The translations under genes were made by a program, and so were the position numbers. A stretch of DNA of 64,000 bases from Paraburkholderia sp. PGU19 (GTDB lineage: Bacteria > Pseudomonadota > Gammaproteobacteria > Burkholderiales > Burkholderiaceae): NCBI RefSeq assembly GCF_013426915.1, contig NZ_AP023179.1:1674001-1738000 (forward strand), in the 5' to 3' direction. The notes below the pieces were generated by a model. It was given only the letters and a program-made list of their open reading frames with translations, ran no database searches and was not told the DNA's origin. Below, piece by piece: positions 26,620 through 36,699 of the stretch (the first letter of the stretch is position 1; every line of letters begins with the position of its first letter).

Positions 26620-27714
26620 ATGAAGAAAAGAACCATGTTGAGCGCGCTGGCGCTGGCCGCCGCGACGCTGGCGACGGGCGGTGCGCTGACGCAGCCTGCG
26701 CAGGCCGCCGATGTGCCCGGCGTCGCGTTCGTGTATCTCGGCAACCCCGGCGATGCAGGCTGGACCTATGCGCACGACCAGGGCTCGAAGGAAGCGGAAG
26801 CGAAGTTCGGCAACAAGATCAAGATCACGCGTGTCGAGAACGTGCCCGAGTCCGCCGACTCGGAGCGCGTGTTCCGCGACCTGGCGAACAAGGGCAACAA
26901 GATCATCATCGGTTCGAGCTTCGGCTTCCAGGACTTCGAACTGAAGGTCGCGAAGGATTTCCCGGACACCGTCTTCCTGCACGCAACGGGCTACAAGAAG
27001 GCAGCAAACTTCGGCACGTACGACGTTCGCATGTATCAGGGTGCCTATCTGGCAGGCGTTGCCGCCGGCTACGTGACGAAGACGAATACACTCGGCTTCG
27101 TCGCCTCCGTGCCGATTCCTGAAGTGGTGCGCAACATCAATGCATACACGCTCGGTGCGCGCTCGGTGAATCCGAAGGTGCACACGAAGGTCATCTGGAT
27201 CAACAGCTGGTTCGATCCGGGCAAGGAAAAGCAGGCGGCCGAAACGCTGATTGGCCAGGGCGCGGACGTGCTGCTGCAGAACACCGATTCCAGCGCGACG
27301 CTGGCCACTGCGTCTGAAAAGCATGTGCATGCATTCGGCTGGGACTCGGACATGAAGAAGTTCGGTCCTGATGCACATCTGGGTTCAGTGGTTGCGCACT
27401 GGGGCGTGTACTACACGGCCGCGATCCAGCAGGTGCTGGACGGCAAGTGGAAGAACGATCCCGTGTGGTGGGGCATTCCGCAGAAGGCCGTCAACCTGGA
27501 AGATATGAACACGTCCGCAATTCCCGCCAACGCGATGAAGGATGTGGACGCGAAGCGCACGCAACTGGCAAGCGGCAAGTGGGATGTGTTCACCGGCCCG
27601 ATCAAGGACCAGACGGGTGCAGTGAAGGTGCCGGCTGGCAAGACACTGGCCGATCCTGAACTGCAGCGTTTGAACTGGTATGTCGAGGGTGTGGACGGTT
27701 CGCTGCCGAAGTGA
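26620..27714 (+). CDS. BMP-family ABC transporter substrate-binding protein
   Basis: 364 residues from the ATG after caggagaaaac. A Sec signal peptide ends near AQAADVPG and there is no lipobox, so the protein should be a free periplasmic receptor. The Bmp domain is recognised by VAFVYLGNPGDAGWTYAHDQ, FGSSFGFQDFELKVAKDFPD-like segments and the closing VHAFGWDSDM. Relatives bind nucleosides or other purines. Together with neighbouring urate and oxoguanine catabolism this supports purine uptake. Ligand not proven. Confidence 0.93.
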   Translation: MKKRTMLSALALAAATLATGGALTQPAQAADVPGVAFVYLGNPGDAGWTYAHDQGSKEAEAKFGNKIKITRVENVPESADSERVFRDLANKGNKIIIGSSFGFQDFELKVAKDFPDTVFLHATGYKKAANFGTYDVRMYQGAYLAGVAAGYVTKTNTLGFVASVPIPEVVRNINAYTLGARSVNPKVHTKVIWINSWFDPGKEKQAAETLIGQGADVLLQNTDSSATLATASEKHVHAFGWDSDMKKFGPDAHLGSVVAHWGVYYTAAIQQVLDGKWKNDPVWWGIPQKAVNLEDMNTSAIPANAMKDVDAKRTQLASGKWDVFTGPIKDQTGAVKVPAGKTLADPELQRLNWYVEGVDGSLPK

Positions 27715-27802
27715 TGCACTGCATTGAAATGCGTGAGGCACGCGGGGTTTGATTTCCACGGTTGAGGCGTAGTGGCGCGTTTACGCACCCTGCGCGAACG
27801 CT

Positions 27803-27841
27803 AAAAGCTGCATTCGGTGTCGTGCCGGATGCAGCTTTTTT
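27803..27841 (+). terminator. Intrinsic terminator of the purine ABC operon
   Basis: aaaagctgcat / atgcagctttt with an additional CGG/CCG inner pair, followed by TT. 88 bases after the binding-protein stop. Confidence 0.9.
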
Positions 27842-27920
27842 CATGGTCATGATTGCGCGGATCGCGCCGCCTGCGGGCTGCATGCGTCATGCAACTCGCT
27901 GCACGCCATTCCGAATGGAC

Positions 27921-28130
27921 TCAATCGTCGATGCGCAATCCGACCTTTAGCGTCACCTGCCAGTGCGAGACCTTGTTGTCTTCGATGTGACCGCGCGTTT
28001 CGATGACCTGGAACCAGTGCAGATTGTGCAGTGTTTTGCCGGCTTTTTCGATCGCGCAGCGGATCGCGTCATCGCTGGACTTCGTCGACGAACCCGTTAG
28101 CTCGATCTGCTTGTACACATGGTCGCTCAT
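27921..28130 (-). CDS. Dodecin (flavin-binding storage protein)
   Basis: 69 residues, exactly the family size. MSDHVYKQIELTGSSTKSSD, then IRCAIEKAGKTLHNLHWFQV with the Trp that stacks on flavin, and GHIEDNKVSHWQVTLKVGLR. Dodecins form hollow 12-mers that bind FMN, FAD or lumichrome and buffer free flavin. A taaatc/ggaggt-like ribosome site lies upstream on the minus strand. Confidence 0.93.
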   Translation of the reverse strand: MSDHVYKQIELTGSSTKSSDDAIRCAIEKAGKTLHNLHWFQVIETRGHIEDNKVSHWQVTLKVGLRIDD

Positions 28131-28318
28131 GATTTACCTCCTGATGGTCCAAAAAGTATAGGCAATGGCTGTCACGTGGCGAACTCGAATGCATCCCGCA
28201 CATCGCGTGCCCGGTATGCTGCGCCGCGATGCGGCCGGTATGATGGACAGTTCGCATGCCGTCGTTCAGCGGCGGATGTAATCCGTTGCGTGCAGTGCAT
28301 CAAATGGAGGAGAGAGAA

Positions 28319-29212
28319 GTGGAAATCGGTTTTTGCGGGCCGGGCTTGATGGGCGCGCCGATGATTCGGCATCTGCTGGGTGCAGGTCATGCAGTGCAGG
28401 TGTGGAACCGCACGCGCGCGAAGGCGGAGGCACTGGTGCCGGACGGCGCGACGGTCGCGTCGACCCCCGCCGGACTCGTCGGCCGGGCTGAAGCGATCTT
28501 CCTGTGCGTGCTGGACGCGGCAGCCGTCGAAGAAGTCGTATTCGGCGCCAACGGCATCGTGGCTGGCGTGCTCGGGGCGAACGGCAACAGCCCCGTGCGC
28601 TGGATCGTCGATCACGGCAGCATCCCGCCGTCGGCAACGCGCGCGTTCGCGGCGCGGGCGGCCGAAGCGAACATCGGCTGGATCGACGCGCCTGTCTCGG
28701 GCGGCGTGGCGGGCGCGATCGCCGGAACGCTCGCCGTGATGGCGGGCGGCGACGCCGCCGACGTTGCGGCCGTCACACCCGTGATCGGGGCGTACGCGGC
28801 ACGCGTCACGCACATGGGCGCGGCGGGCGCGGGGCAAACCACCAAGCTGTGCAATCAGGCGATCGTGACGTCGACGGTGGCGGCCATCGCCGAGGCCGTC
28901 AGCCTCGCGCAGCGCAGCGGTATCGACGCCGCACGTCTGACGCAGGCGCTCGCTGGCGGCTGGGCCGACTCGGTGCTGCTGCAGACCTTCGTGCCGCGTA
29001 TGACGCAGTCGGGTCAGCCGCCGATCGGCGCATTGAGCACGTTTCAGAAGGATGTGGACACGATTGCCGCCGCCGCGTACGAAACAGGCACTCCAATGCC
29101 GGTTTCGGGCACAGTGCAGCAACTGTTGCGTCTGGGTGCAGCCATGGGACTCGCGGATGCAGATTTGTCGGGTTTCATCGACGTGTTGCACACGCCACGT
29201 AAAAAAGGGTAG
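28319..29212 (+). CDS. NAD(P)-dependent 3-hydroxyisobutyrate dehydrogenase family oxidoreductase
   Basis: 297 residues from a GTG start at 28319. The Rossmann motif GFCGPGLMGAPM is at the very N-terminus, the substrate motif DAPVSGGVAGA at about residue 120, and the catalytic Lys in GAGQTTKLCNQ at about 170. The family reduces or oxidises beta-hydroxyacids, including tartronate semialdehyde from glyoxylate. That would suit the pathway upstream, but is not shown. The ATG at 28304 overlaps the gaggaga ribosome site, so I prefer GTG. Confidence 0.87.
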   Translation: MEIGFCGPGLMGAPMIRHLLGAGHAVQVWNRTRAKAEALVPDGATVASTPAGLVGRAEAIFLCVLDAAAVEEVVFGANGIVAGVLGANGNSPVRWIVDHGSIPPSATRAFAARAAEANIGWIDAPVSGGVAGAIAGTLAVMAGGDAADVAAVTPVIGAYAARVTHMGAAGAGQTTKLCNQAIVTSTVAAIAEAVSLAQRSGIDAARLTQALAGGWADSVLLQTFVPRMTQSGQPPIGALSTFQKDVDTIAAAAYETGTPMPVSGTVQQLLRLGAAMGLADADLSGFIDVLHTPRKKG

Positions 29213-29248
29213 CAGGGCGTTTGCAGTGGTCTGGAGCGCGGCGCGCGT

Positions 29249-29269
29249 GACGCGATAACCTGCTAAAAT
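29249..29269 (+). promoter_or_regulatory. Promoter-like box of the ABC-F gene
   Basis: Contains cgcgataacctgctaaaat with TAAAAT as a -10 element, 41 bases before the ABC-F start. The same 21-base box, with two differences, lies at 36917-36937 before the polyamine leader. Confidence 0.5.
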
Positions 29270-29309
29270 ACTAGGTTTTTCGCCGATCTATCATTCAAAG
29301 GGACGCGCC

Positions 29310-30901
29310 GTGCTGTCTACTGCCAACATCACCATGCAATTCGGGCCGAAGCCCCTGTTCGAGAACATCTCGGTCAAATTCGGCGAAGGCAACCGCTACG
29401 GCCTGATCGGTGCGAACGGTTGTGGTAAATCGACGTTCATGAAGATTCTGGGCGGCGATCTGGAACAGAGTTCGGGCAATGTGATGCTCGAGCCGAACGT
29501 CCGTCTCGGCAAGCTGCGTCAGGACCAGTTCGCGTATGAAGACGTGCGCGTGCTCGACGTCGTGATGATGGGCCACACGGAAATGTGGGGGCGATGACCG
29601 AGCGCGACGCAATCTACGCGAACCCGGAAGCCACCGACGACGACTACATGCACGCGGCCGAACTGGAAGCAAAGTTCGCCGAATACGACGGCTATACGGC
29701 CGAAGCGCGCGCAGGCGAACTGCTGCTCGGCATCGGCATCTCGATAGACCTGCACAATGGTCCGATGAGCAACGTCGCGCCGGGCTGGAAACTGCGCGTG
29801 CTGCTCGCTCAGGCTCTGTTCTCGAAGCCGGACGTATTGCTGCTCGACGAACCGACCAACAACCTGGATATCAACTCGATCCGCTGGCTCGAAGACGTGC
29901 TGAACGAGTACGACTCGACGATGATCATCATCTCGCACGATCGACACTTCCTGAACCAGGTCTGCACGCACATGGCGGACATGGACTACGGCACGCTGAA
30001 GGTCTATCCCGGCAACTACGACGACTACATGCTCGCGAGCACGCAGGCGCGCGAGCGTCAGCAGGCCGCGAACGCGAAGGCGAAGGAACGTGTCGCCGAC
30101 CTGCAGGATTTCGTGCGCCGCTTCTCGGCCAACAAGTCGAAGGCACGCCAGGCAACCAGCCGTCTGAAGATGATCGACAAGATCAAGATCGAGGAATTCA
30201 AGCCGTCGTCGCGTCAGAATCCATTCATCCGCTTCGAGTACGAGAAGAAGCTGCACAATATTGCAGTGGTCGCGGACAGCATCACGAAGAAGTACGACCG
30301 CACGATCTTCAGCAACTTCAATCTCAGCGTGCAACCGGGCGAGCGCATCGCGATCATCGGTGAAAACGGCGCGGGCAAGACGACGCTGCTGCGTTCGCTG
30401 CTCGGTAATCTGAGCGTCGACCACGGTTCGATCAAGTGGGCGGAGAACGCGAACGTCGGCTACATGCCGCAGGACACGTACGAAGAGTTCCCGGGCGACG
30501 TCACGCTGATGGACTGGATCGACCAGTACCGCAAGGAAGGCGATGACGAGCAGATGGTGCGCGGCACGCTTGGCCGCCTGCTCTTTAATGCAGATGACAT
30601 CAGGAAGTCGGTGAAGGTGCTGTCGGGCGGCGAGAAGGGCCGCATGATCTGGGGCAAGCTGATGCTCGGCCGCCATAACGTGCTGCTCATGGACGAGCCG
30701 ACGAACCACATGGACATGGAGTCGATCGAATCCCTGCAGATCGCGCTGGACAAGTACGACGGCACGCTGATTTTCGTTTCGCATGACCGTGAATTCGTGA
30801 GCGGGTTGGCGAACCGGATCATCGAGGTGAAGACGGATGGCACGCTGAGCGATTTCGGCGGCAACTACGAAGACTTCCTTTCGAGCCAAGGCGTGCAGTA
30901 A
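29310..30901 (+). pseudogene. ABC-F ATPase (YbiT-like), interrupted by a -1 frameshift
   Basis: Two tandem ATPase domains without membrane helices, as in ribosome-associated ABC-F factors. Domain 1: GANGCGKST and [11 protein letters not shown]. Domain 2: [17 protein letters not shown] and [11 protein letters not shown]. Frame 1 (from GTG 29310) stops at 29597. The rest reads from about 29585. At 29586-29596 tgggggcgatg lacks one base relative to an expected W-x-A-M-T codon path: restoring it joins TEMW to [16 protein letters not shown]. Repaired length is about 530 residues. All motifs are otherwise intact, so error in the sequence is the most likely explanation. Confidence 0.85.
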
Positions 30902-30924
30902 GCGTTACCGCCGCTGTTTCGAAC

Positions 30925-30955
30925 AAAAACCCGCTTCTTACGAAGCGGGTTTTTT
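30925..30955 (+). terminator. Intrinsic terminator after the ABC-F gene
   Basis: aaaaacccgcttc / gaagcgggttttt with a TTAC loop and T tract. Confidence 0.94.
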
Positions 30956-31072
30956 ATTGGCCGCTGTCGTTGCGTTTTGCGGTCTCGCGCCGATTCCTCT
31001 CGCCTGCGTCCGATCCCGTCCTTTCCCCACGAGTAAAATGAACAGACTATCCAGGAGACAGGACGCAAAACA

Positions 31073-32509
31073 ATGAAGACCTTCGAGCATTTCTACATCG
31101 ACGGCAAATGGATCAAGCCGTGCGGCACAGGCACGATCGACGTGATTGACTCTGCCACGGAAGAAGTGATGGGCCGCATTCCCGAGGGCATCGAAGCCGA
31201 TGCCGAGGCAGCTATTGCCGCTGCCCGCGCTGCTTTCGACGGTTGGGCCGCGACGTCGCCCAAGGAGCGCGGCGCCTACCTGCAAAAAATTGCAGACAAT
31301 CTCAAGGCGCGCACCGATGAACTCGCGGGATACATCTGCGGCGAGGTCGGCATGCCGATCAAGCTCGCGCGCGCGATACAGGTCGGCGGTCCCGTCTACA
31401 ACTGGAATGCCTATGCGAAGCTCGCGGGTGAATTTCAGTTCGAAGAGCAGGTCGGCAATTCGCTCGTCGTGCGTGAGCCCGTCGGTGTCGTCGCCGCGAT
31501 TACGCCTTGGAACTATCCGCTGAACCAGGTCACGCTGAAGGTGGCAGCCGCACTTGCGGCTGGCTGCACTATCGTGCTCAAGCCGTCGGAAGTGGCGCCG
31601 TTGAATGCTTTCGTGCTCGCGGAAGCGATTCATGAAGCGGGGCTGCCCGCCGGCGTGTTCAACCTGGTTAGCGGCTATGGTCCCGTGGTCGGTGAAGTGC
31701 TCGCGAGTCACCCATCTGTCGACATGGTGTCGTTCACCGGGTCGACGCGCGCGGGCAAGCGGGTGTCGGAACTGGCGGCGGCGTCGGTGAAGCGCGTTGC
31801 GCTGGAACTCGGCGGCAAATCGGCGTCCGTCATTCTCGACGATGCGGATTTCGCTGCGGCGATCAAGGGCACGGTGGGCGCGTGCTTTCTGAATTCGGGG
31901 CAAACGTGCTCGGCGCACACGCGCATGATCGTGCCCGAATCGCGCTATGACGAAGCGCGCGAACTGGCAAAGAAGGCAGCCGAAGCATTTGTCGCAGGCG
32001 ATCCTCGTGTCGAGACGACGCGTCTGGGTCCGCTGGCTTCCGCTGCACAACAGTCTCGCGTGCACCACTATATTGCGCGTGGCATCGAAGAAGGCGCGGA
32101 GCTCGTCACGGGCGGCACCGGCATGCCGGATGGCATCTCGAAGGGCTTTTTCGTGAAACCGACTGTGTTCGGCCGCGTGCATCCGAAGGCGACGATTGCG
32201 CAGGAAGAAATCTTCGGTCCCGTGCTGACCATCCTCACCTACAAGGACGAAGAAGAAGCCGTGCGCATCGCTAATGACTCAGTGTACGGACTCGGCGGCG
32301 CCGTATGGGCGGGGAGCGACGAGCGCGCGATGGGCGTCGCGCGACGTATCCGCACGGGGCAGGTCGATATCAACGGCGGCGCATGGAACATGGCGGCTCC
32401 GTTCGGCGGCTACAAGCAGTCGGGACATGGCCGCGAGAACGGCACATACGGGCTCGAAGAATACCTCGAGTACAAGTCGATGCAATTGAAGGCGAATAAG
32501 CCTGCATAG
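31073..32509 (+). CDS. NAD(P)+-dependent aldehyde dehydrogenase
   Basis: 478 residues, full family length. Catalytic Cys in [12 protein letters not shown] (about residue 281), general base Glu in [12 protein letters not shown] (about 247), cofactor-binding [11 protein letters not shown] (about 225) and oxyanion segment [10 protein letters not shown] (about 145). Oxidises an aldehyde to the acid. The closest feel is the broad-specificity AldA/betaine aldehyde group, and the substrate is not evident from neighbours. The ATG follows a caggagacagg ribosome site. It is a single-gene transcript with its own terminator. Confidence 0.92.
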   Translation: MKTFEHFYIDGKWIKPCGTGTIDVIDSATEEVMGRIPEGIEADAEAAIAAARAAFDGWAATSPKERGAYLQKIADNLKARTDELAGYICGEVGMPIKLARAIQVGGPVYNWNAYAKLAGEFQFEEQVGNSLVVREPVGVVAAITPWNYPLNQVTLKVAAALAAGCTIVLKPSEVAPLNAFVLAEAIHEAGLPAGVFNLVSGYGPVVGEVLASHPSVDMVSFTGSTRAGKRVSELAAASVKRVALELGGKSASVILDDADFAAAIKGTVGACFLNSGQTCSAHTRMIVPESRYDEARELAKKAAEAFVAGDPRVETTRLGPLASAAQQSRVHHYIARGIEEGAELVTGGTGMPDGISKGFFVKPTVFGRVHPKATIAQEEIFGPVLTILTYKDEEEAVRIANDSVYGLGGAVWAGSDERAMGVARRIRTGQVDINGGAWNMAAPFGGYKQSGHGRENGTYGLEEYLEYKSMQLKANKPA

Positions 32510-32578
32510 GTTTGCATGAGCGCGACGCGGGGCAATTCATGTCGACGCGACGTGCACAACCGATGACGGAGCGCAACG

Positions 32579-32611
32579 AAAGCGCGTGTCGATAACCGGC
32601 ACGCGCTTTTT
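32579..32611 (+). terminator. Intrinsic terminator after aldehyde dehydrogenase
   Basis: aaagcgcgtg / cacgcgcttt stem with an 11-base loop and TT. Confidence 0.85.
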
Positions 32612-32695
32612 GTTTGACCTCACGCAAGATACTGCATTGGCCAGTTGCGACCATCGAGGCTTTTCGTCGAATCCCATCGACGACGGAGGCCTCTC

Positions 32696-33886
32696 ATGTT
32701 TCCTTCCCATCCCTTTGCGCCGCTCGTGATTCGCGGGCGGTCGCTGTTGCCCGTCGTGCAGGGCGGCATGGGCGTTGGCGTGTCCGCGCACCGGCTTGCG
32801 GGCAGCGTGGCGCGCGAAGGCGCGCTCGGCACGATCGCCAGCATCGATTTGCGCCATCATCACGCCGACCTGCTCGAACGTTGCCGCGCGACCCCCGACC
32901 GCGCGACGCTCGAAGACGCGAACCGCGTCGCGCTCACACGTGAGATCCGTGCCGCACGAACCCTCAGCGAAGGGCGCGGCATGATTGCCGTCAACGTGAT
33001 GAAGGCGGTCAACGCGCAAGCGGACTATGTGCGGATTGCCTGCGACCTGGGCGCGGACGCGATCGTCATGGGAGCCGGCCTGCCGCTCGATCTGCCCGAC
33101 CTGACACAAGGCCGCGATATTGCGTTGATCCCGATTCTGTCCGACGGCCGGGGCGTCGGCGTGGTGCTCAGGAAGTGGATGAAGAAAGGCCGCTTGCCCG
33201 ATGCGATCGTGATCGAGCACCCCGCGCACGCGGGCGGTCATCTCGGCGTAACGAATCTCGACGACATGCACGATGCGCGTTTCGAGTTCACGCGGGTACT
33301 GCAGGAAATCGACGAGATCTTTACTTCGCTGCAGATCAGCCGAAGTGAAGTGCCGGTGATCGTTGCGGGCGGCATCAACAGCCATGAAGCGGTGCGAGCG
33401 TGTCTCGAAGCCGGCGCGAACGGCGTGCAGATCGGCACGCCGTTCGCCGTCACGGAAGAGGGCGATGCCCATCCGAACTTCAAGCGCGTGCTGGCCGATG
33501 CGACGCCTGACGACATCGTCGAATTCATCAGTGTGACGGGCTTGCCCGCGCGCGCCGTGAAGACGCCGTGGCTCGAACGCTATCTGCGCAACGAGTCGCG
33601 CATACGCACAAAAATCGGTGCACTCAAACGCGCATGCCCTACTGCACTCGAATGCCTGAGTGCATGCGGTTTGCGCGACGGCATTGAAAAGTTCGGTCAC
33701 TTCTGCATCGATACGCGTCTTGCGGCTGCACTGCGCGGTGACGTGAACAACGGCCTGTTTTTCCGTGGACGCGAAGCATTGCCGTTCGGCACTGCAATCC
33801 GCAGCGTGCGCGACCTTCTCGAACTGCTGCTGACGGGCGTGGCGCGACCGGCAGTCGCAGGGCGTCTTGCGTTTTCGCTGGATTGA
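32696..33886 (+). CDS. Nitronate monooxygenase-like FMN TIM-barrel protein
   Basis: 396 residues from MFPSHPFAPLVIRGRSLLPV, after a ggagg site. FMN-binding features are VVQGGMGVGVSAHRLAG at the start, IEHPAHAGGHLG (the AGGH segment holding the catalytic His of nitronate monooxygenases, about residue 180), VIVAGGINSHEAV and ANGVQIGTPF. The family oxidises toxic nitronates or, in the FabK branch, reduces enoyl-ACP. The roughly 80-residue C-terminal extension with several Cys is typical of this longer subgroup, so exact substrate assignment is uncertain. Confidence 0.85.
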   Translation: MFPSHPFAPLVIRGRSLLPVVQGGMGVGVSAHRLAGSVAREGALGTIASIDLRHHHADLLERCRATPDRATLEDANRVALTREIRAARTLSEGRGMIAVNVMKAVNAQADYVRIACDLGADAIVMGAGLPLDLPDLTQGRDIALIPILSDGRGVGVVLRKWMKKGRLPDAIVIEHPAHAGGHLGVTNLDDMHDARFEFTRVLQEIDEIFTSLQISRSEVPVIVAGGINSHEAVRACLEAGANGVQIGTPFAVTEEGDAHPNFKRVLADATPDDIVEFISVTGLPARAVKTPWLERYLRNESRIRTKIGALKRACPTALECLSACGLRDGIEKFGHFCIDTRLAAALRGDVNNGLFFRGREALPFGTAIRSVRDLLELLLTGVARPAVAGRLAFSLD

Positions 33887-33981
33887 CGGGGTCAAAGAGC
33901 GCGTGTAGGGGAACTTCGACAATGCTCTCGCGCACGATGCTTCGCACCTCGCGCAATTACACAAAAAAATCAGGGTAGCTT

Positions 33982-34626
33982 ATGAACAAAAAAATTCGAT
34001 CGATCGGGGTCGCGCTGTGCACAGCTGGGCTGGCGATGATGACTTCGCATGCATTCGCCGCGGAAACCGACACCACTTCAGGCATTCATGCCGGCGACGT
34101 GCTGGTGCGCCTGCGCGCCATCAGTATCATGCCGCAGGTCAGTACGAGTGACACGCTGTCGGCGCTGAACGTCGACGTCAACAACGCGATCGTGCCTGAA
34201 CTCGACTTCACCTACATGATTCGCGACAACATCGGCGTGGAACTGATTCTCGCCACGTCGCGGCATCAACTGACTTCGAATCTCGGCGACCTGGGCGGCG
34301 TCAACGTGCTGCCACCGACGCTGTTGCTGCAGTACCACTTCAATCATCAGGGGCAGGTTCGGCCGTATGTCGGCGCGGGCGTGAACTACACGTACTTCTA
34401 CAACAACGGCCTGCATGCGGGCGACCAGCAGATTTCGGTCAAGCGCAGCAGTTTTGGTCCGGCACTGCAGGTGGGCGTCGACGTGCAGTTGACGAAATCG
34501 GTGTTCGCGAACGTCGATGTGAAGAAGGTCTGGATGAAGACGGATGCATCGCTCAATGGCGCATCGCTCGGTACGCTGCATATCGATCCGTTGATCGTCG
34601 GCGTCGGTGTCGGGATGAAGTTCTGA
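33982..34626 (+). CDS. ompW: OmpW-family outer membrane protein
   Basis: 214 residues. Signal peptide ending AFAAETD, then alternating beta strands of an eight-stranded barrel. Family segments seen: HAGDVLVRLRAISIMPQ, NNAIVPELDFTYMIRDNIGVEL, LPPTLLLQYHFNHQGQVRPY and a C-terminal Phe (VGMKF) as required by the BAM complex. OmpW forms a narrow hydrophobic channel, usually up under low oxygen or oxidative stress. Confidence 0.93.
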   Translation: MNKKIRSIGVALCTAGLAMMTSHAFAAETDTTSGIHAGDVLVRLRAISIMPQVSTSDTLSALNVDVNNAIVPELDFTYMIRDNIGVELILATSRHQLTSNLGDLGGVNVLPPTLLLQYHFNHQGQVRPYVGAGVNYTYFYNNGLHAGDQQISVKRSSFGPALQVGVDVQLTKSVFANVDVKKVWMKTDASLNGASLGTLHIDPLIVGVGVGMKF

Positions 34627-34655
34627 ATGCCTCCCGTCTCAACGATCATGCAATG

Positions 34656-34687
34656 AAAAACGCCGGCTCGTCATGAGCCGGCGTTTT
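34656..34687. terminator. Bidirectional intrinsic terminator
   Basis: aaaacgccggctc / gagccggcgtttt with a 5-base loop, between convergent ompW and DUF1289 genes. Confidence 0.92.
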
Positions 34688-34746
34688 CGCTTTTCGGATC
34701 AGTGCATGTGCAGTCAAGCGGTGCGTCCGCCCAATAGGCAAATGCA

Positions 34747-34950
34747 TCACAGCTTGTCGAACTTGAACCGCATCGCCGTGCCTTCGCGCTCGATGCGCAT
34801 CCAGACGGAGCGCTTTTCCTCCTCGGTCAGAAACACCCAGTTCGACACTTCCGTCGCCGTGCGGCCACACCCTTTGCAGATTTCGTCGAAAAGCGTCGAG
34901 CAGACGCCGATGCAGGGGCTGTCGGGAAGGTCGTGCAGATTCGATGACAT
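34747..34950 (-). CDS. DUF1289 small cysteine protein
   Basis: 67 residues from MSSNLHDLPDSPCIGVCSTL. Four cysteines in the family pattern PCIGVCS...CKGCGRT, likely a metal or Fe-S site, then the conserved W-x-x-L-T-E-E-E-K tail. Found widely in proteobacteria, function unknown. The ATG follows a short AAGGTATC-like site. Longer upstream reading has no family support. Confidence 0.88.
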   Translation of the reverse strand: MSSNLHDLPDSPCIGVCSTLFDEICKGCGRTATEVSNWVFLTEEEKRSVWMRIEREGTAMRFKFDKL

Positions 34951-35403
34951 CGAGATACCTTGAACGGGAAATGCGTGCGGTCCGCTATGGTAAACCAAAA
35001 GCGCAGTCGGCTTCCGGCACCGATTTCGCGCCAGGATGGCAGGCGGGAAAGCGACCGGCGGGCAAGCGAGACGAAGCGGCACGACACGGCGTTCGATGGC
35101 ATGAGCGGTCGTCCTTTGTTATCGCTTGTCGGCGGCTTGTCGGCAGCGACCTTCGTGCACGCTGCGCAGAACCGGCGACGACGCGTCCTGCAACGCGAGC
35201 TTCGTATGCATTGCTTTGCATTGCACTTCGCTGCACGCGTTGGCAACGTATTTCATACCGTGGCGCAATCGCTTGCAGCGACTCAATGCAGCAAGTCAAC
35301 GCGGATCGCGATCAAGTCGTTGTGAAAGACGCCTTACGAAGCGCAAGCTGCACGCGCGCATGTATTGAAGCGGCGGCACTCCAATGCATCTGGACGCGTT
35401 CAT
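34951..35403. other. Gene-poor gap between DUF1289 and mntH
   Basis: 453 bases. Open frames exist on both strands but are Arg/Cys-rich and unlike any family. Near 35210-35240 there are short repeats of ttgcattgc/cttcgctgcacgc type. I see no supported gene or RNA. Confidence 0.5.
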
Positions 35404-36699
35404 TCAACCGGTCGCTGTCTCCCAGACCAACGCGCCATTCAGTGCAATGATGCCCGCCGCGCATATCCACGCGAGCACGAGCGGCCCGCCGCGCACGCGC
35501 CAGCCGTACATCAGCTGACTGTCCGATCCAAAGCGGATCAAGGGCACGACGGCGAGCGGCAGTTGCAGGCTCAGCACCACCTGGCTCGCAACCAGCAACT
35601 GCGCCGAGCCATGCGGCCCGAACAGGCCGACGGCGACGAGCGCCGGGCCGATCGCCAGCTCACGCGTGAGCAGCGCGCGTTGCCAGCGCGGCAGCCGGAT
35701 CTGCAGGAAGCCTTCCATTACCGCCTGACCCGCGAGCGTGCCCGTCACGGTCGCGCTCAGGCCGCACGCGAGCAGCGCGGCCGCGAACAGGATAGCCGCC
35801 CAGTGCGAACCGACGATGGGCGCGATCAGCCGGTGCGCATCGGCGAGGTCCGTCACGGTGCGGTGCCCGCTTGCGTGGAAGACGGCCGCCGACACGACGA
35901 GCAACGCCGCATTGATCACGAAAGCCAATGAAAGCGCGCTGAAGGTGCCGAAGTTGACGCCGCGCAAGGCATCCGCGATGTCGGCGTCACTGGTGGAGTG
36001 CGCATGCGTTTTGACGAGCGCCGAATGGAGATACAGGTTATGCGGCATCACCGTCGCGCCCAGAATGCCCGCCGCGAGCCACACCATGCCGGCGATACGC
36101 AGCAATTCGGCGCTGGGTGCCGCCCCTGTCAGCGCGGCTCGCCAGTCGGGCCGCGCGAGCACCAGCTCGATCACGAAGCACAGGCCGACGAACAGAATGA
36201 GCGCGACCACCACCGTCTCCAGCGTGCGCTGTCCGTGCCGCTGCAAGGCGAGCATCGCGAAGGTGCCGACGGCCGACATCAGCACGCCCGCCGTCAGCGA
36301 CACGCCGAATAGCAGCTGCAACGCGACCGCGCTGCCGACCACCTCGGCGACATCGCACGCGATGATCGCGATCTCGCCCGTCACCCACAGGAACAGCGTC
36401 ATGCGCCGGCCAGTGCGTTCGCGGCACAGTTGCGCGAGATCGCGCCCCGTCACCACCCCGAGGCGCGACGACACCCACTGCAGCAGCATCGCCATCAGGC
36501 TCGACATGATGACGACGCTCAGCAGTGCATAGCCGTAGCTCGCGCCTCCCGCGAGCGCCGTCGCCCAGTTGCCGGGGTCCATATAGCCGATCGCGACGAG
36601 TGCGCCCGAGCCGACGAACGGCAGCCAGGTGCCGAGGCGGGGCGGCTTCGAGCCGGGGCGGCGGCGGGACGGATCCAACGCGAACGGATTCGTGTTCAT
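35404..36699 (-). CDS. mntH: Nramp-family divalent metal (Mn2+/Fe2+) transporter
   Basis: 431 residues from MNTNPFALDPSRRRPGSKPP. The metal-binding DPGNW motif in helix 1 (IGYMDPGNWATALAGG) and the MPHNLYLHS motif in helix 6 are both intact, giving the Asp, Asn and Met ligands. About eleven helices. Proton-driven import of manganese, used against oxidative stress. An imperfect dyad (cactat / atagtg, 36784-36815) lies upstream and might bind a Mur or MntR-like regulator, but it matches no consensus I know. Confidence 0.93.
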   Translation of the reverse strand: MNTNPFALDPSRRRPGSKPPRLGTWLPFVGSGALVAIGYMDPGNWATALAGGASYGYALLSVVIMSSLMAMLLQWVSSRLGVVTGRDLAQLCRERTGRRMTLFLWVTGEIAIIACDVAEVVGSAVALQLLFGVSLTAGVLMSAVGTFAMLALQRHGQRTLETVVVALILFVGLCFVIELVLARPDWRAALTGAAPSAELLRIAGMVWLAAGILGATVMPHNLYLHSALVKTHAHSTSDADIADALRGVNFGTFSALSLAFVINAALLVVSAAVFHASGHRTVTDLADAHRLIAPIVGSHWAAILFAAALLACGLSATVTGTLAGQAVMEGFLQIRLPRWQRALLTRELAIGPALVAVGLFGPHGSAQLLVASQVVLSLQLPLAVVPLIRFGSDSQLMYGWRVRGGPLVLAWICAAGIIALNGALVWETATG

